Assembly: GCF_003058265.1 (NCBI RefSeq)
Contig: NZ_QBUK01000001.1
Span: 434,001 to 498,000 of the forward strand
DNA: 64,000 nt
Reading direction: 5' to 3'
DNA from: Flagellimonas amoyensis
GTDB lineage: Bacteria > Bacteroidota > Bacteroidia > Flavobacteriales > Flavobacteriaceae
Under the pieces are notes generated by a model that ran no database searches, was not told the DNA's origin, and saw only the letters and a program-made list of their open reading frames with translations. A program made the translations under genes and the position numbers. This document shows positions 17,280 to 26,316 of the stretch, one piece after another; positions within the stretch are counted from its first letter, which is position 1; every line of letters starts with the position of its first letter.

Positions 17280-19451
17280 ATGAAAAAGAACTTCATCTTG
17301 GCACTTTTGGTAATTCTTGTGGCAGTTGCCTCTTGTAGTTTTACCAATAAGTCCTTTGAAAATGATGACAAGGACAAGTTATTGCTGGAATTGATCACTT
17401 ATGTTTTGGAAAGGGGACACTATGAGCCCAAGGATTTGAACGATAGTTTCAGTTCCAATGTATTTGATGATTTCATCGATATCATGGATCCCACAAAAAG
17501 ATATTTCCTTGAAAGCGATGTCAAGGAATTTGAAAAATACCGCTTCATGATCGATGACGAGATCAAGAACACCGACATCACTTTTTTCAATATCGTGTAC
17601 CAACGTTTGATGGTCCGTATGGAAGAGGCCAAGGTAATATACAAAGAAGTGCTTTCCGAGCCTTTTGACTATACTGCGGACGAAACCATCAACATTGATT
17701 ATGCCGACCAAGAGTTTGCCTCCAACAAAAAGGAGCTTAAGGAACGTTGGAGAAAGCAGCTCAAGTACAACACCTTGACCGTTTTTCAGGACAAGATAGA
17801 GAATAGGATTTCCGATGCTGCGGATAACACCGAAACCCCTGGCGATTTTTCTTTGGCATTCAGCGATATCCCCGGAAGCGTGGATAAGGCACTTACCGAG
17901 GAAGAGGCCAGAGAGGTGACTGAGACCACTTTGGACGAGTATTTCGATTTTGTTGACGACCTTGAGAGAAAAGATTGGTTTGTGCAATACCTCAATACCA
18001 TAGTGGAGGAATTTGACCCCCACACCTTCTATTTTGCCCCCGATGAAAAGGAGAAGTTCGATATTGGCATGTCCGGTAAGTTTGAAGGGATTGGGGCCAG
18101 GTTGCAGAAAAAGCCCGAAGGCGCCAAAATTGTCGAGATCATTTCAGGCGGTCCGGTCTGGAGAGACCAGACCCTTGAAGTGGGCGATGAGATATTGAAA
18201 GTGGGACAAGAAGGAGAGGAACCCATCAACATTGTGGGAATGCGCCTTGACGATGCCATAAAATTGATCAAGGGCCCTAAAGGTTCCATCGTGGACCTTA
18301 CCGTTAGAAGAGTGGATGGGACCATCGAGACCGTTTCCATTACCAGGGACGTTGTGGAGCTTGAGGAATCCTACGCAAAATCAGCTACGATAGATAGGGA
18401 CGACATCAGATACGGGTTGATCAATCTTCCAAAATTCTATGTGGATTTTGAAGATTATACCGAGCGCAATGCAGCTACCGATGTGGCCATGGAAGTTGAG
18501 CGTTTGAAAGAAGCAGGCGCGGAAGGCATTATTTTGGACCTTAGGGACAATGGAGGTGGCTCCTTGAAGACTGTGGTGGAAATGGCAGGACTGTTCATCA
18601 AGGACGGCCCGATTGTGCAGGTTCGCTCTTCCGGACAGCGAAAAGAGATCCATGAGGACAAGGACGAACGCATCCAATGGGATGGTCCGTTGGTGATATT
18701 GGTGAACGAACTGTCCGCATCCGCTTCGGAAATTTTGGCAGCGGCCATGCAGGACTATAAAAGAGCGGTCATAATCGGCAGCAAGCAGACCTTCGGTAAG
18801 GGAACCGTACAAAATGTGATTCCTTTGGACAACATCGTGCGAAGCAATGAACATGGGGATCTTGGGGCCATTAAGTTGACCACCCAAAAATTCTATAGGA
18901 TCAATGGGGGCTCTACCCAGTTGGAAGGTGTCAAGAGTGATATCGTTGTTCCGGACCGGTACAGTTACATCGACCTGGGTGAGAGGGATCAACAGAATCC
19001 GTTGGGCTGGGACAAGATTACCCCTGCAGATTACAAAGTCTGGGATGGTTATATCGATTTTGAGACTGCCGTGGAAAACAGCAAGAAACGAATGGCCAAC
19101 AATGAACAGATCAGATTGATAGAGGAAAACGCAAAATGGATCAAGGAGCAACAGGATGAAAATGTGATTCCTTTGAGCTATGATGCATACGTGAAAAAAG
19201 CGGATGAAGCCAAAAAGCGTTCCGATAAGTTCAAGAGCCTAAGGGATTATGATTCCAAACTGTCCTTCGGTTCACTCAGGTATGAAACCGAACTCTTCGT
19301 GCAGGATTCTGTGCTTAGGGAGAAAAGGGACAGATGGCACAAGGAACTGGCCAAGGACATTTATGTGGAAGAGGCCGTGAATGTGTTGAAAGACCTTCAC
19401 ATGAACAACATCAAGAATGGAGAAAGAAAACTGGCCAGCGTAAAAGGATGA
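17280..19451 (+). CDS. Carboxy-terminal processing protease (S41, Prc/Tsp type) lipoprotein
   Basis: Periplasmic protease of 723 residues with a lipobox (VAVASC, Cys19). A helical N-terminal domain (about 30-250), a PDZ domain (about 255-350, ISGGPVWRDQTLEVGDEILKV) and the S41 catalytic domain follow: S481 in LSASASEIL and the Lys of FGKGTVQ near 507. The C-terminal 150 residues are the charged helical extension of Tsp/Prc. It degrades or trims proteins with exposed C-termini. A strong terminator follows. Confidence 0.95.
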   Translation: MKKNFILALLVILVAVASCSFTNKSFENDDKDKLLLELITYVLERGHYEPKDLNDSFSSNVFDDFIDIMDPTKRYFLESDVKEFEKYRFMIDDEIKNTDITFFNIVYQRLMVRMEEAKVIYKEVLSEPFDYTADETINIDYADQEFASNKKELKERWRKQLKYNTLTVFQDKIENRISDAADNTETPGDFSLAFSDIPGSVDKALTEEEAREVTETTLDEYFDFVDDLERKDWFVQYLNTIVEEFDPHTFYFAPDEKEKFDIGMSGKFEGIGARLQKKPEGAKIVEIISGGPVWRDQTLEVGDEILKVGQEGEEPINIVGMRLDDAIKLIKGPKGSIVDLTVRRVDGTIETVSITRDVVELEESYAKSATIDRDDIRYGLINLPKFYVDFEDYTERNAATDVAMEVERLKEAGAEGIILDLRDNGGGSLKTVVEMAGLFIKDGPIVQVRSSGQRKEIHEDKDERIQWDGPLVILVNELSASASEILAAAMQDYKRAVIIGSKQTFGKGTVQNVIPLDNIVRSNEHGDLGAIKLTTQKFYRINGGSTQLEGVKSDIVVPDRYSYIDLGERDQQNPLGWDKITPADYKVWDGYIDFETAVENSKKRMANNEQIRLIEENAKWIKEQQDENVIPLSYDAYVKKADEAKKRSDKFKSLRDYDSKLSFGSLRYETELFVQDSVLREKRDRWHKELAKDIYVEEAVNVLKDLHMNNIKNGERKLASVKG

Positions 19452-19475
19452 TCAGTTTCCCATAAAATATAAAGA

Positions 19476-19501
19476 CCGACCCTTTAGGGTCGGCCTTTTT
19501 T
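19476..19501 (+). terminator. Rho-independent terminator after the Prc-type protease gene
   Basis: CCGACCC-TTTA-GGGTCGG (7 perfect pairs) followed by CC and a run of six T. It lies 25 bases after the stop and between two convergent genes. Confidence 0.85.
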
Positions 19502-19563
19502 GTTTGTGATTTTCCGTGTGAAATCAGGAATCATCCTGTTCCACATATTGGGAAACATGAGAT

Positions 19564-20868
19564 TTATTCTGTCCCAATTTCGAGGATATAATCAGTCTGG
19601 TTTTCCCAATTTTTGGGCAAGGCCACCAAAATGCCATAGGAGGTAACCTCAAAAGGCAGGTCCATTTTGGTTTCGAACGCCTTTATGTACTTTATTTCTT
19701 TGTCAAACCCAGAGATCAGGAAAGTATTGGACCGCCAATCAAGAATATGGACAAAGACAGTGTTGTCCCGTTGTGTACTAACGCCCCAGGTCTGGGGTGC
19801 AATAGGGCCTCCCCGAGTGCCAAAAATGGATTCGCCATATTTGGAAGTCCATTGACCGACCACATTCAAGGTGTCTACAAATTCCTGCTGTATCTTGCCG
19901 TTGGGCATGGGCCCTACGTTGAGAAGAAAGTTGCTGTTGTGCCCCGCGGCCTTCACCAAATAATGGATCAATTCCTTGGAAGATTTATAAGCCTTGTCCT
20001 GAAGGGAAAAGCCCCATCTGTGGGCCATGGTCTCCGCCGTCTCAAGAGGTAATCGGCCTATCGTCGCCTCTGCGCTGAACCCACCCTTGTTTTCACCGGG
20101 CAGGTCTTTTTCGAACATTTGGAAATCTTCACCCTCTTTTGGGGTCTGGTGGTGGTTGCTGCCGATCAATGTCTGGGGTTGTATCTTGTGGATCAGGTCG
20201 TAGGTTTTTCTCAATTGCCAATTCGCATCTTTTTTGTCCCACCAACCATCAAACCAAATCCCCGTTACATCGCCATAGTTGGTCAGTAGTTCGGTGAGCT
20301 GGCCGTTCATAAAGTCAATATAGTTGTTCCAATTTCCGGCGTCCGACCTTCCAGCAGCCTTTCCGGTTTGTCCTCTGGGAAAATAGTCATTGTGGTGCCA
20401 GTCCAGTTGCGAATAGTAGAAAAAGAGCTTTATGCCATGCTTTTCACAGGCCTTGGCCAATGCCCCGATCACATCCTGTTGGTAAACGGTCCTGTCCATG
20501 ATGTCCCAATCGGTGAGTTGACTGTCAAATAGAGCAAACCCATCATGGTGTTTGGTGGTTACGGTGATGTATTTCATCCCAGTGGCCTTGGCCAGCAGCA
20601 CCCATTCTTCTGCGTTGAATGCTGTAGGATTGAAGAACGAGGCCACCTTTTCATACGTTTTCTTGTCAATGGACTGGGTTTCCATGACCCATTCATGCAC
20701 CCCGAGCACCGAATAGATCCCCCAGTGGATGAACATTCCAAACTTGGCATCCTGAAACCACTCCCTATTTTTCAGATTTTCCGCAGAAGGTTGGTATGTT
20801 TGTGCATTGGCTGGAACGTTGGACATCAGAAAAAGGGTCAAGATGGAAATGAGCAGAAAATGTTTCAT
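19564..20868 (-). CDS. Alpha-L-fucosidase, glycoside hydrolase family 29
   Basis: Secreted exo-glycosidase of 434 residues removing alpha-L-fucose from glycans. Signal peptide ends near PANAQ (residue 23). GH29 motifs: KFGMFIHWGIYSV, YITVTTKHHDGFALF, and GIWFDGWW, whose Asp is the expected nucleophile; LNVGPMPNGKI follows. A small C-terminal beta domain closes the protein. No T9SS C-terminal domain is seen. In a marine strain the likely source is algal fucose-containing polysaccharide or animal glycans. It stands alone, not in a polysaccharide locus. Confidence 0.94.
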   Translation of the reverse strand: MKHFLLISILTLFLMSNVPANAQTYQPSAENLKNREWFQDAKFGMFIHWGIYSVLGVHEWVMETQSIDKKTYEKVASFFNPTAFNAEEWVLLAKATGMKYITVTTKHHDGFALFDSQLTDWDIMDRTVYQQDVIGALAKACEKHGIKLFFYYSQLDWHHNDYFPRGQTGKAAGRSDAGNWNNYIDFMNGQLTELLTNYGDVTGIWFDGWWDKKDANWQLRKTYDLIHKIQPQTLIGSNHHQTPKEGEDFQMFEKDLPGENKGGFSAEATIGRLPLETAETMAHRWGFSLQDKAYKSSKELIHYLVKAAGHNSNFLLNVGPMPNGKIQQEFVDTLNVVGQWTSKYGESIFGTRGGPIAPQTWGVSTQRDNTVFVHILDWRSNTFLISGFDKEIKYIKAFETKMDLPFEVTSYGILVALPKNWENQTDYILEIGTE

Positions 20869-20928
20869 GGTTTTGTTTCGAGTTTAACGGTCGGACAATC
20901 AAGTACAATATCTATTAAACTTACAGAC

Positions 20929-20942
20929 TTATTTGCAAATAA
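20929..20942. promoter_or_regulatory. 14-base perfect palindrome touching the endonuclease start codon
   Basis: TTATTTGCAAATAA is a perfect palindrome ending right before the ATG at 20943, in the 74-base gap between the divergent fucosidase and endonuclease genes. It could be an operator. AT-rich palindromes also arise by chance, so confidence is low. Confidence 0.3.
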
Positions 20943-21740
20943 ATGAAAAAGAAGACCACATATACATTTCTTATTGCCCTGTGTATCATCGGCTTTTGGT
21001 TGTTTGAGAATTTTTATACCCCGGATACCTATTCTAATCCGAAGGGTACCGGCACTTCAAAAATAGAAATGGATTATTTGCCCAGTTCCACCACGGGAGA
21101 AGTGGTCAACCATGAATTTTATACCCTTTCCTATAGTGAACCGCACGAACAAGCGGAGTGGGTGGCCTATGAACTCAAAAAAAGCCATTTGACCAATGAT
21201 GACCGAAAACGGCCCTATTTTATTGAAGACCCCGAGGTCTCCACCAAATCTGCGGATTGGCGAAACTACAGGGGCTCAGGCTACGATAGGGGGCATCTGT
21301 GTCCAGCAGGAGACAGACGTTTTTCGGAACAGGCATATAATGAGACCTTCTACACCAGCAACATCAGCCCGCAGGACAGGGAGTTCAATGCAGGCGTATG
21401 GAACCGGTTGGAGCAGCAGGTCCGCAATTGGTGCAGAACATATGGGGACCTGATAGTCATCACTGGTGGAGTGCTGGAAGATGGATTGGAAGAGATAGGG
21501 GAAGAGGATGTGGATGTGCCCAGAGCGTTTTATAAAATAGTCCTTCGAAAAGAGGGGGAGCAGGTAAAGGCCTTGGCCTTTTTGATGGACGCTAGGGAAA
21601 GTCAAGCCCCATTGGATACTTTTTTGGTGCCCATTGCCACTTTGGAAACGCGGACAGGAGTGGATTTTTTCCAGAAACAGCCTCAATCTTGGCAAGACCG
21701 GGTGGAGAAAACAGTCGATGCTTCGGGCTGGGATTTCTAG
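20943..21740 (+). CDS. Membrane-anchored DNA/RNA non-specific endonuclease
   Basis: Nuclease of 265 residues of the Serratia NucA/EndoG (beta-beta-alpha metal) family. An N-terminal hydrophobic helix (7-24) should anchor or export it. The catalytic D115-R-G-H118 motif lies in GSGYDRGHLCPAGDRR, with the metal-binding Asn (N149) in QDREFNAGVWNRLE. It would degrade nucleic acid outside the cytoplasm for nutrition or biofilm turnover. Its stop shares CTAG with the stop of rodA on the other strand. Confidence 0.93.
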   Translation: MKKKTTYTFLIALCIIGFWLFENFYTPDTYSNPKGTGTSKIEMDYLPSSTTGEVVNHEFYTLSYSEPHEQAEWVAYELKKSHLTNDDRKRPYFIEDPEVSTKSADWRNYRGSGYDRGHLCPAGDRRFSEQAYNETFYTSNISPQDREFNAGVWNRLEQQVRNWCRTYGDLIVITGGVLEDGLEEIGEEDVDVPRAFYKIVLRKEGEQVKALAFLMDARESQAPLDTFLVPIATLETRTGVDFFQKQPQSWQDRVEKTVDASGWDF

Positions 21741-23020
21741 ATACCGTCCTTTAGACGGTTGGAATCCAGTTTCAGGAAGATGAACAGCAGCATGGAGAAA
21801 AAGATGAGCCCAGAGCCTCCATAACTGAAGAAAGGAAGGGGAACACCTATGGTGGGGAGCAGTCCGATCACCATTCCGATATTGATGAAATAGTGGAACA
21901 CCAAAATGGAGATGACCCCATACCCATACATCCGGCTGAAATCACTTTTTTGACGCTCCGCGAGATGGATGAGCCGTAAAAAGAAAATGGAGAACAGTAA
22001 AATAACGGTCATGGTCCCCAAAAACCCCCATTCCTCACCCACGGAACTGAAAATGTAATCCGTGTGCTGTTCCGGCACAAAATCGCCCTTGGTCCGGGTG
22101 CCTTCCAGAAAACCCTTTCCAAAAAAGCCGCCCGATTCAATGGCTTTTTCAGACTGGTAGGTATTGTACCCAATGGTCTTTCGGATTTCCTCCAACTTCT
22201 TTTCATCCTTTTCCAAACTCAACCAAAGGGCAAAGCGATCTCTGTGGCGCTGTTCAAAAACATGCTCAAACACCAAGTTTACCGAAAGTGAGAAGAGAAT
22301 GGACACGATGATGGCCCCGACCACAGGCAGGATGGGAATCTTTACGGAAGCTTTTTTGAAGGTATAGATCAGTAGGGCGAGTATCACCAACCCAATGCTC
22401 ACCCAGACCGTCCCGAACATCAGCGTGGTAGCGAACAGCGCTACCATGACCAACAGGATGCCCAGATAATAAATGGGGAATCCCTCCCGGAAGAGTACAA
22501 AGAACAGGGAGAAATAGATCAGGGAACTACCGGGATCGGGTTGCGGCAGTATGAGCAATGCGGGCAACAGGATGATCACCAAGGCGTACATTTGGTGCTT
22601 TCGGGTCCGAATGTCTGTCTGAATATCACTGAGGAACTTTGCCAGTGCAAGTGCCGTTGCCACTTTTGCCAACTCGGAGGGCTGTAGGTTGAAAAACCCA
22701 AGATTGTACCATGAAGTGGCCCCTGCTATGGTTTTTCCAAATACGAAGAGACCCAATAGCAGTGCAATGGAAACCATATAAAAAATGGACGAAAACCGTT
22801 CAAAGAAATTGGATTCCACAAAGAGCACCAAAATAATCCCAAGCACGGCAATGCCGAAAAAGAAAAGTTGCTTTCCGTAAAGTGTGGAGAAATCAAAAAT
22901 GGAACCGTCGGAGTCGGTCAAAGAAGTGGAGTAGATATTGATCCACCCAATAAAGACCAAAAGCAAATACAAAATAACCGATATCCAGTCAATTCTTCCA
23001 AAGGGACCCTTACCACTCAC
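21737..23020 (-). CDS. rodA: Rod-shape determining SEDS glycosyltransferase RodA
   Basis: Polytopic inner-membrane protein of 427 residues with about ten helices, of the FtsW/RodA/SpoVE family. It polymerises lipid II into glycan strands during side-wall growth, with PBP2 as partner. Motifs: GFFNLQPSELAKVA, PDPGSSLIYFS, EQHTDYIFSSVGEEWGF and SYGGSGLIFFS. The start overlaps the end of the PBP2 gene by 11 bases. Confidence 0.95.
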   Translation of the reverse strand: MSGKGPFGRIDWISVILYLLLVFIGWINIYSTSLTDSDGSIFDFSTLYGKQLFFFGIAVLGIILVLFVESNFFERFSSIFYMVSIALLLGLFVFGKTIAGATSWYNLGFFNLQPSELAKVATALALAKFLSDIQTDIRTRKHQMYALVIILLPALLILPQPDPGSSLIYFSLFFVLFREGFPIYYLGILLVMVALFATTLMFGTVWVSIGLVILALLIYTFKKASVKIPILPVVGAIIVSILFSLSVNLVFEHVFEQRHRDRFALWLSLEKDEKKLEEIRKTIGYNTYQSEKAIESGGFFGKGFLEGTRTKGDFVPEQHTDYIFSSVGEEWGFLGTMTVILLFSIFFLRLIHLAERQKSDFSRMYGYGVISILVFHYFINIGMVIGLLPTIGVPLPFFSYGGSGLIFFSMLLFIFLKLDSNRLKDGI

Positions 23021-24884
23021 GCTGATTTATTTTGAAAGGTTCCCCACTGTAGGGTTTGGCATATTCGTGCTCCAAGGTTTTTTCCAACATCTTTTTTTCC
23101 AGATCGGTCCGTGTGATTTCCCCGTTGATGTATTTTTCAATGAGAAGAGAGGCAATGTGCCCTGCATAACGTGCGCCGAAATAGCCATTTTCAATATAAA
23201 CCGCTATGGCAATTTGTGGATTCTCCACCGGAGCGAAGCAAACAAATACCGAGTGGTCCGTGAGCTGCATGCGTTCACCGTCTATCCGCACAAAGTTTTC
23301 CACCGTGCCGGTCTTTCCTGCAATGTCCACTCCAGGAATCTTGAGCCATTTTGCGGTACCATACTGATACACATTGGCCATTCCCTCGATAACGGGGTCA
23401 AAATGTTTTCGGTCAATCGTGGTATAATTGGGTTCAGTGTACTTGGGATCTATAGCCCCGGAGCCTCCTATTTTTTTGATGATGTGGGGGGTGTAAAAAT
23501 AGCCGCGGTTCGCAATGGCGGCCGTCATATTGGCCAATTGCAATGGGGTCGCGGCAATTTCCCCCTGCCCAATGGAATTGGAAATGATAGTGGATGCGGC
23601 CCATCGCCCATCACCATACCATTTGTCATAATAGGTTTTGTCCGGAATCCTGCCTGGAGCCCCTGTAGGAAGATCGGTGCCCAAATAACCGCCAAGGCCA
23701 AAACTCTTCATGTGTTTTTCCCAAGCATCCATTCCCTGATCTGTGGTAGGGTATTTTTCATAGATTTTTCGGAACACCCCGGCAAAATAGGCATTGCAGG
23801 ATTCATATATTCCAGAGTTCATATTCTTTATCCCACCGCCGCAGTGGCAGCCCCTCAACGTGTTCCCCACATAAAAACCATGGTAGCACCTAAAGGTGGT
23901 CTCTGGGGTCACCACCCCTTCCTGAAGGGCAATCAGGGCATTCAGCGTCTTGAAGGGCGATCCGGGCGAGGGTTGTGCCAAAATGGAACGGTCCCAAGTA
24001 GGCTTTGCGATGGAGTCGTAGTGCAGTTTGCTGTAGTTTTTGGAGCGTTCCCTGCCCACCAGTAGCGCAGGGTCATAGGTGGGGCCGGAAATCATGGCCA
24101 AAATCTCACCTGTCTTGGGTTCTATGGCGACAACGCCACCCCGTTTGCCATGCATGAGTTGCTCGCCATATTCCTGGAGCTCTTTGTCCAATGTGATCTG
24201 TATCTCATTTCCAGGCATGGGCAAGGTATCCAATCTACCTTCCTTGTAAGGGCCGATATCACGATTAAAACGGTCTTTTTGGATATGCTTTACGCCTTTT
24301 CTGCCCCTTAGTTCCTCTTCATATTGTTTTTCAATGCCGGTGTGTCCCTTGAGTTCCCCGGCCACATAGTAGGGATTGTTCTTGAGCTCCCATTCGTTCA
24401 CTTCACTGATATAGCCCAGTACATTGGCTGCACTGTGGGTATTGTAATAGCGCAACGATCTTTTTTGGATATAGAAGCCCGTAAAATGGCGCATTTTTTC
24501 TTGGAGCTTGGCATAGTCCTCCTTGGAAAGTTGGGGGACCAGTACAGAGGGCAGACGGGGCGAATAGTGCCGAGCAACATTCATCTTGGACACAAAAGTG
24601 GCCTTGTCTATGCCCAAGAGCGTGCAGAATTCAAGGGTGTCCAGAGGCTTGACTTCCCTAGGGATGACCATGACGTCATAGGCAGGTTGGTTGCCCACCA
24701 TGAGTTTCCCGTCCCGATCATAGATGTACCCACGTTCCGGATAATCATAGATTTTTTTGATGGCAGGGTCCTCCAATATCTGATCTGGGGAAAAACGAAA
24801 AAGCTGTAAATAGGAGAGCCTCCCAATGAAGGTGAACCCTATGATGACGATAATGGATGACAATAACAGCTTTTTCATAATCAA
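23010..24884 (-). CDS. mrdA: Penicillin-binding protein 2 (elongation transpeptidase)
   Basis: Bitopic class B PBP of 624 residues. One N-terminal helix, a PBP dimerisation domain (about 50-220) and a transpeptidase domain with the SxxK motif in SPGSPFKTLN, an SxN-like SNSIGQGE and KTGTVEN. It cross-links peptidoglycan in the rod complex with RodA and MreBCD. The second Met (24878) is an equal start candidate. An extra Cys-rich GCHCGGG lies after the SxxK motif. Confidence 0.95.
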   Translation of the reverse strand: MIMKKLLLSSIIVIIGFTFIGRLSYLQLFRFSPDQILEDPAIKKIYDYPERGYIYDRDGKLMVGNQPAYDVMVIPREVKPLDTLEFCTLLGIDKATFVSKMNVARHYSPRLPSVLVPQLSKEDYAKLQEKMRHFTGFYIQKRSLRYYNTHSAANVLGYISEVNEWELKNNPYYVAGELKGHTGIEKQYEEELRGRKGVKHIQKDRFNRDIGPYKEGRLDTLPMPGNEIQITLDKELQEYGEQLMHGKRGGVVAIEPKTGEILAMISGPTYDPALLVGRERSKNYSKLHYDSIAKPTWDRSILAQPSPGSPFKTLNALIALQEGVVTPETTFRCYHGFYVGNTLRGCHCGGGIKNMNSGIYESCNAYFAGVFRKIYEKYPTTDQGMDAWEKHMKSFGLGGYLGTDLPTGAPGRIPDKTYYDKWYGDGRWAASTIISNSIGQGEIAATPLQLANMTAAIANRGYFYTPHIIKKIGGSGAIDPKYTEPNYTTIDRKHFDPVIEGMANVYQYGTAKWLKIPGVDIAGKTGTVENFVRIDGERMQLTDHSVFVCFAPVENPQIAIAVYIENGYFGARYAGHIASLLIEKYINGEITRTDLEKKMLEKTLEHEYAKPYSGEPFKINQREW

Positions 24885-24937
24885 TTGACTGGAGTTGAGC
24901 TCTCAGTTCTTTGTATTTCAACGAAGCAACTTCAATT

Positions 24938-25444
24938 TTATTCGCTTTTGGGACTAAAAAGTGAGCTGAACAGCGTACAAAGTATTAAAGTTACGATACC
25001 TGTGGCAAAAACCTTCTTCAAAATTAAAAGGAAGTGGGCGATACTTAAAATTTCCAGCGAAAAGAATAGCAAATGGTGGATCAAAATCAAAAGGGCCAAA
25101 AAGGTAACCCGTTGGATCTTGGTGGTGTTCTTGAAACTGAAATTCTGGAACTCATAGTTCACCCCAAAGCAGAACCGCATGATCACGGGCCTTGCATAGG
25201 CCACTGTCAAAGATGCAATGGCATTGAGGGCCAGAGTGTCTGAAAAAACATCGATGATGAAACCCAACAGGAAGGAAACAACCATAAAAAGGGCCCTGTT
25301 GCTTTTGAGGGGGTACCAATAAAAGAAGATGACATAGACCATCGGGTTGATGAAATCCATGAAATTCAAGGTGTTGAAAATCAAGACCTGGGCGAGGACC
25401 AATAGCACAAAACGGAATATGTTCAATAAAATGGTGCTATTCAT
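24938..25444 (-). CDS. mreD: Rod shape-determining protein MreD
   Basis: Membrane protein of 168 residues with about five hydrophobic segments; sequence is weakly conserved, as usual for MreD, and the identification rests mainly on position between mreC (8-base overlap) and mrdA. It bridges MreC and the cell-wall enzymes. A 53-base gap follows before mrdA. Confidence 0.87.
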   Translation of the reverse strand: MNSTILLNIFRFVLLVLAQVLIFNTLNFMDFINPMVYVIFFYWYPLKSNRALFMVVSFLLGFIIDVFSDTLALNAIASLTVAYARPVIMRFCFGVNYEFQNFSFKNTTKIQRVTFLALLILIHHLLFFSLEILSIAHFLLILKKVFATGIVTLILCTLFSSLFSPKSE

Positions 25445-26252
25445 TGGTCGTCTTTGCTTCGAGTTCTTCGATCTCCTTTCGGTTTTTGTTCTCGATCAGG
25501 TACACATTTTTGATGTTCGCCATATCGTTGAAGAGTTCCACATCAATATTGTAGAAACTCTTGGATTCGTTCAGGTCATATTTTTTGATGGTCCCGATGG
25601 GAATGTTCTCTGGGAAGATGCTGGACATTCCCCCGGTCACAATGGTATCGCCCACTACCAAAGGTACCAAACGTGGGATGTCGATCAGTTGGGCCATGGT
25701 GTAGTCTTGGCTGGTCCAGATCAGGGATCCAAAATAATTGGTGTCCTTGATCTTGGCGTTGATGTTGGACTTTGAGTTGAGGATGCTCTGGACCGTGGAG
25801 AAATTGTTGGAAACATTTTCCACAATCCCCAAGATGCCTTGGGATGTGATGACACCCATGTCCTGCTTCACGCCTTGATTCCTTCCCTTGTCTATGGTAA
25901 GATAGTTTCTGGGAGAAACAAAACTGTTCTTGATCAGCTTGGCACTGATCACCTCATAGCTGACCATGCTGGAATCCAATGGCTGAACGCTGTCGTTCTC
26001 CAAATTGAAGAGCAATTTCCGCAGGTACTCGTTTTCCCCAACCAATCTTCTGTTCTCTTCGCGAAGGCCAAAATAAGAGGATACATCCGCTCCCGAAGCG
26101 TAGATGCTTCCTGAAATCCATTTGGAGGAATTGAAGAACCTGGACTGATGGTAGGAGTGTGACCTGACCGTCATCACCAACGAAATGAGCGCAAGAAAGC
26201 AGTAGAGAAATGCATTTCTATAGCGTAGGATAAAGTTGATGATGCGTTGCAT
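25437..26252 (-). CDS. mreC: Rod shape-determining protein MreC
   Basis: Bitopic periplasmic scaffold of 271 residues: one N-terminal helix (about 10-28), a coiled coil (LREENRRLVGENEYLRKLL, about 62-85) and a beta-rich MreC domain with QGVKQDMGVITSQGILG and the DTIVTGGMSSIFPENIPIG region. It links cytoplasmic MreB to PBP2. The C-terminus ends in a charged KNRKEIEELEAKTTNE tail. Confidence 0.94.
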   Translation of the reverse strand: MQRIINFILRYRNAFLYCFLALISLVMTVRSHSYHQSRFFNSSKWISGSIYASGADVSSYFGLREENRRLVGENEYLRKLLFNLENDSVQPLDSSMVSYEVISAKLIKNSFVSPRNYLTIDKGRNQGVKQDMGVITSQGILGIVENVSNNFSTVQSILNSKSNINAKIKDTNYFGSLIWTSQDYTMAQLIDIPRLVPLVVGDTIVTGGMSSIFPENIPIGTIKKYDLNESKSFYNIDVELFNDMANIKNVYLIENKNRKEIEELEAKTTNE

Positions 26253-26299
26253 GCAATCGTATCGTTAAGAAAATTTTGAACGCCTTCAAGGTAATGGAA

Positions 26300-26314
26300 C
26301 CGTCTTGAAGACGG
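26300..26314. promoter_or_regulatory. 15-base palindrome between mreB and mreC
   Basis: CCGTCTT-G-AAGACGG is a perfect 7+1+7 inverted repeat in the 64-base gap after mreB. The one-base loop is too tight for a good RNA hairpin, so a DNA site for a dimeric protein or a cruciform is more likely. Role unknown. Confidence 0.3.
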
Positions 26315-26316
26315 AA

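Noticed and set aside
22938..24065. Long open frame (375 codons) on the plus strand opposite mrdA
   Set aside because: It lies wholly antisense to PBP2, whose motifs are clear. The translation has no domain or signal and looks like reverse reading of a GC-biased gene.
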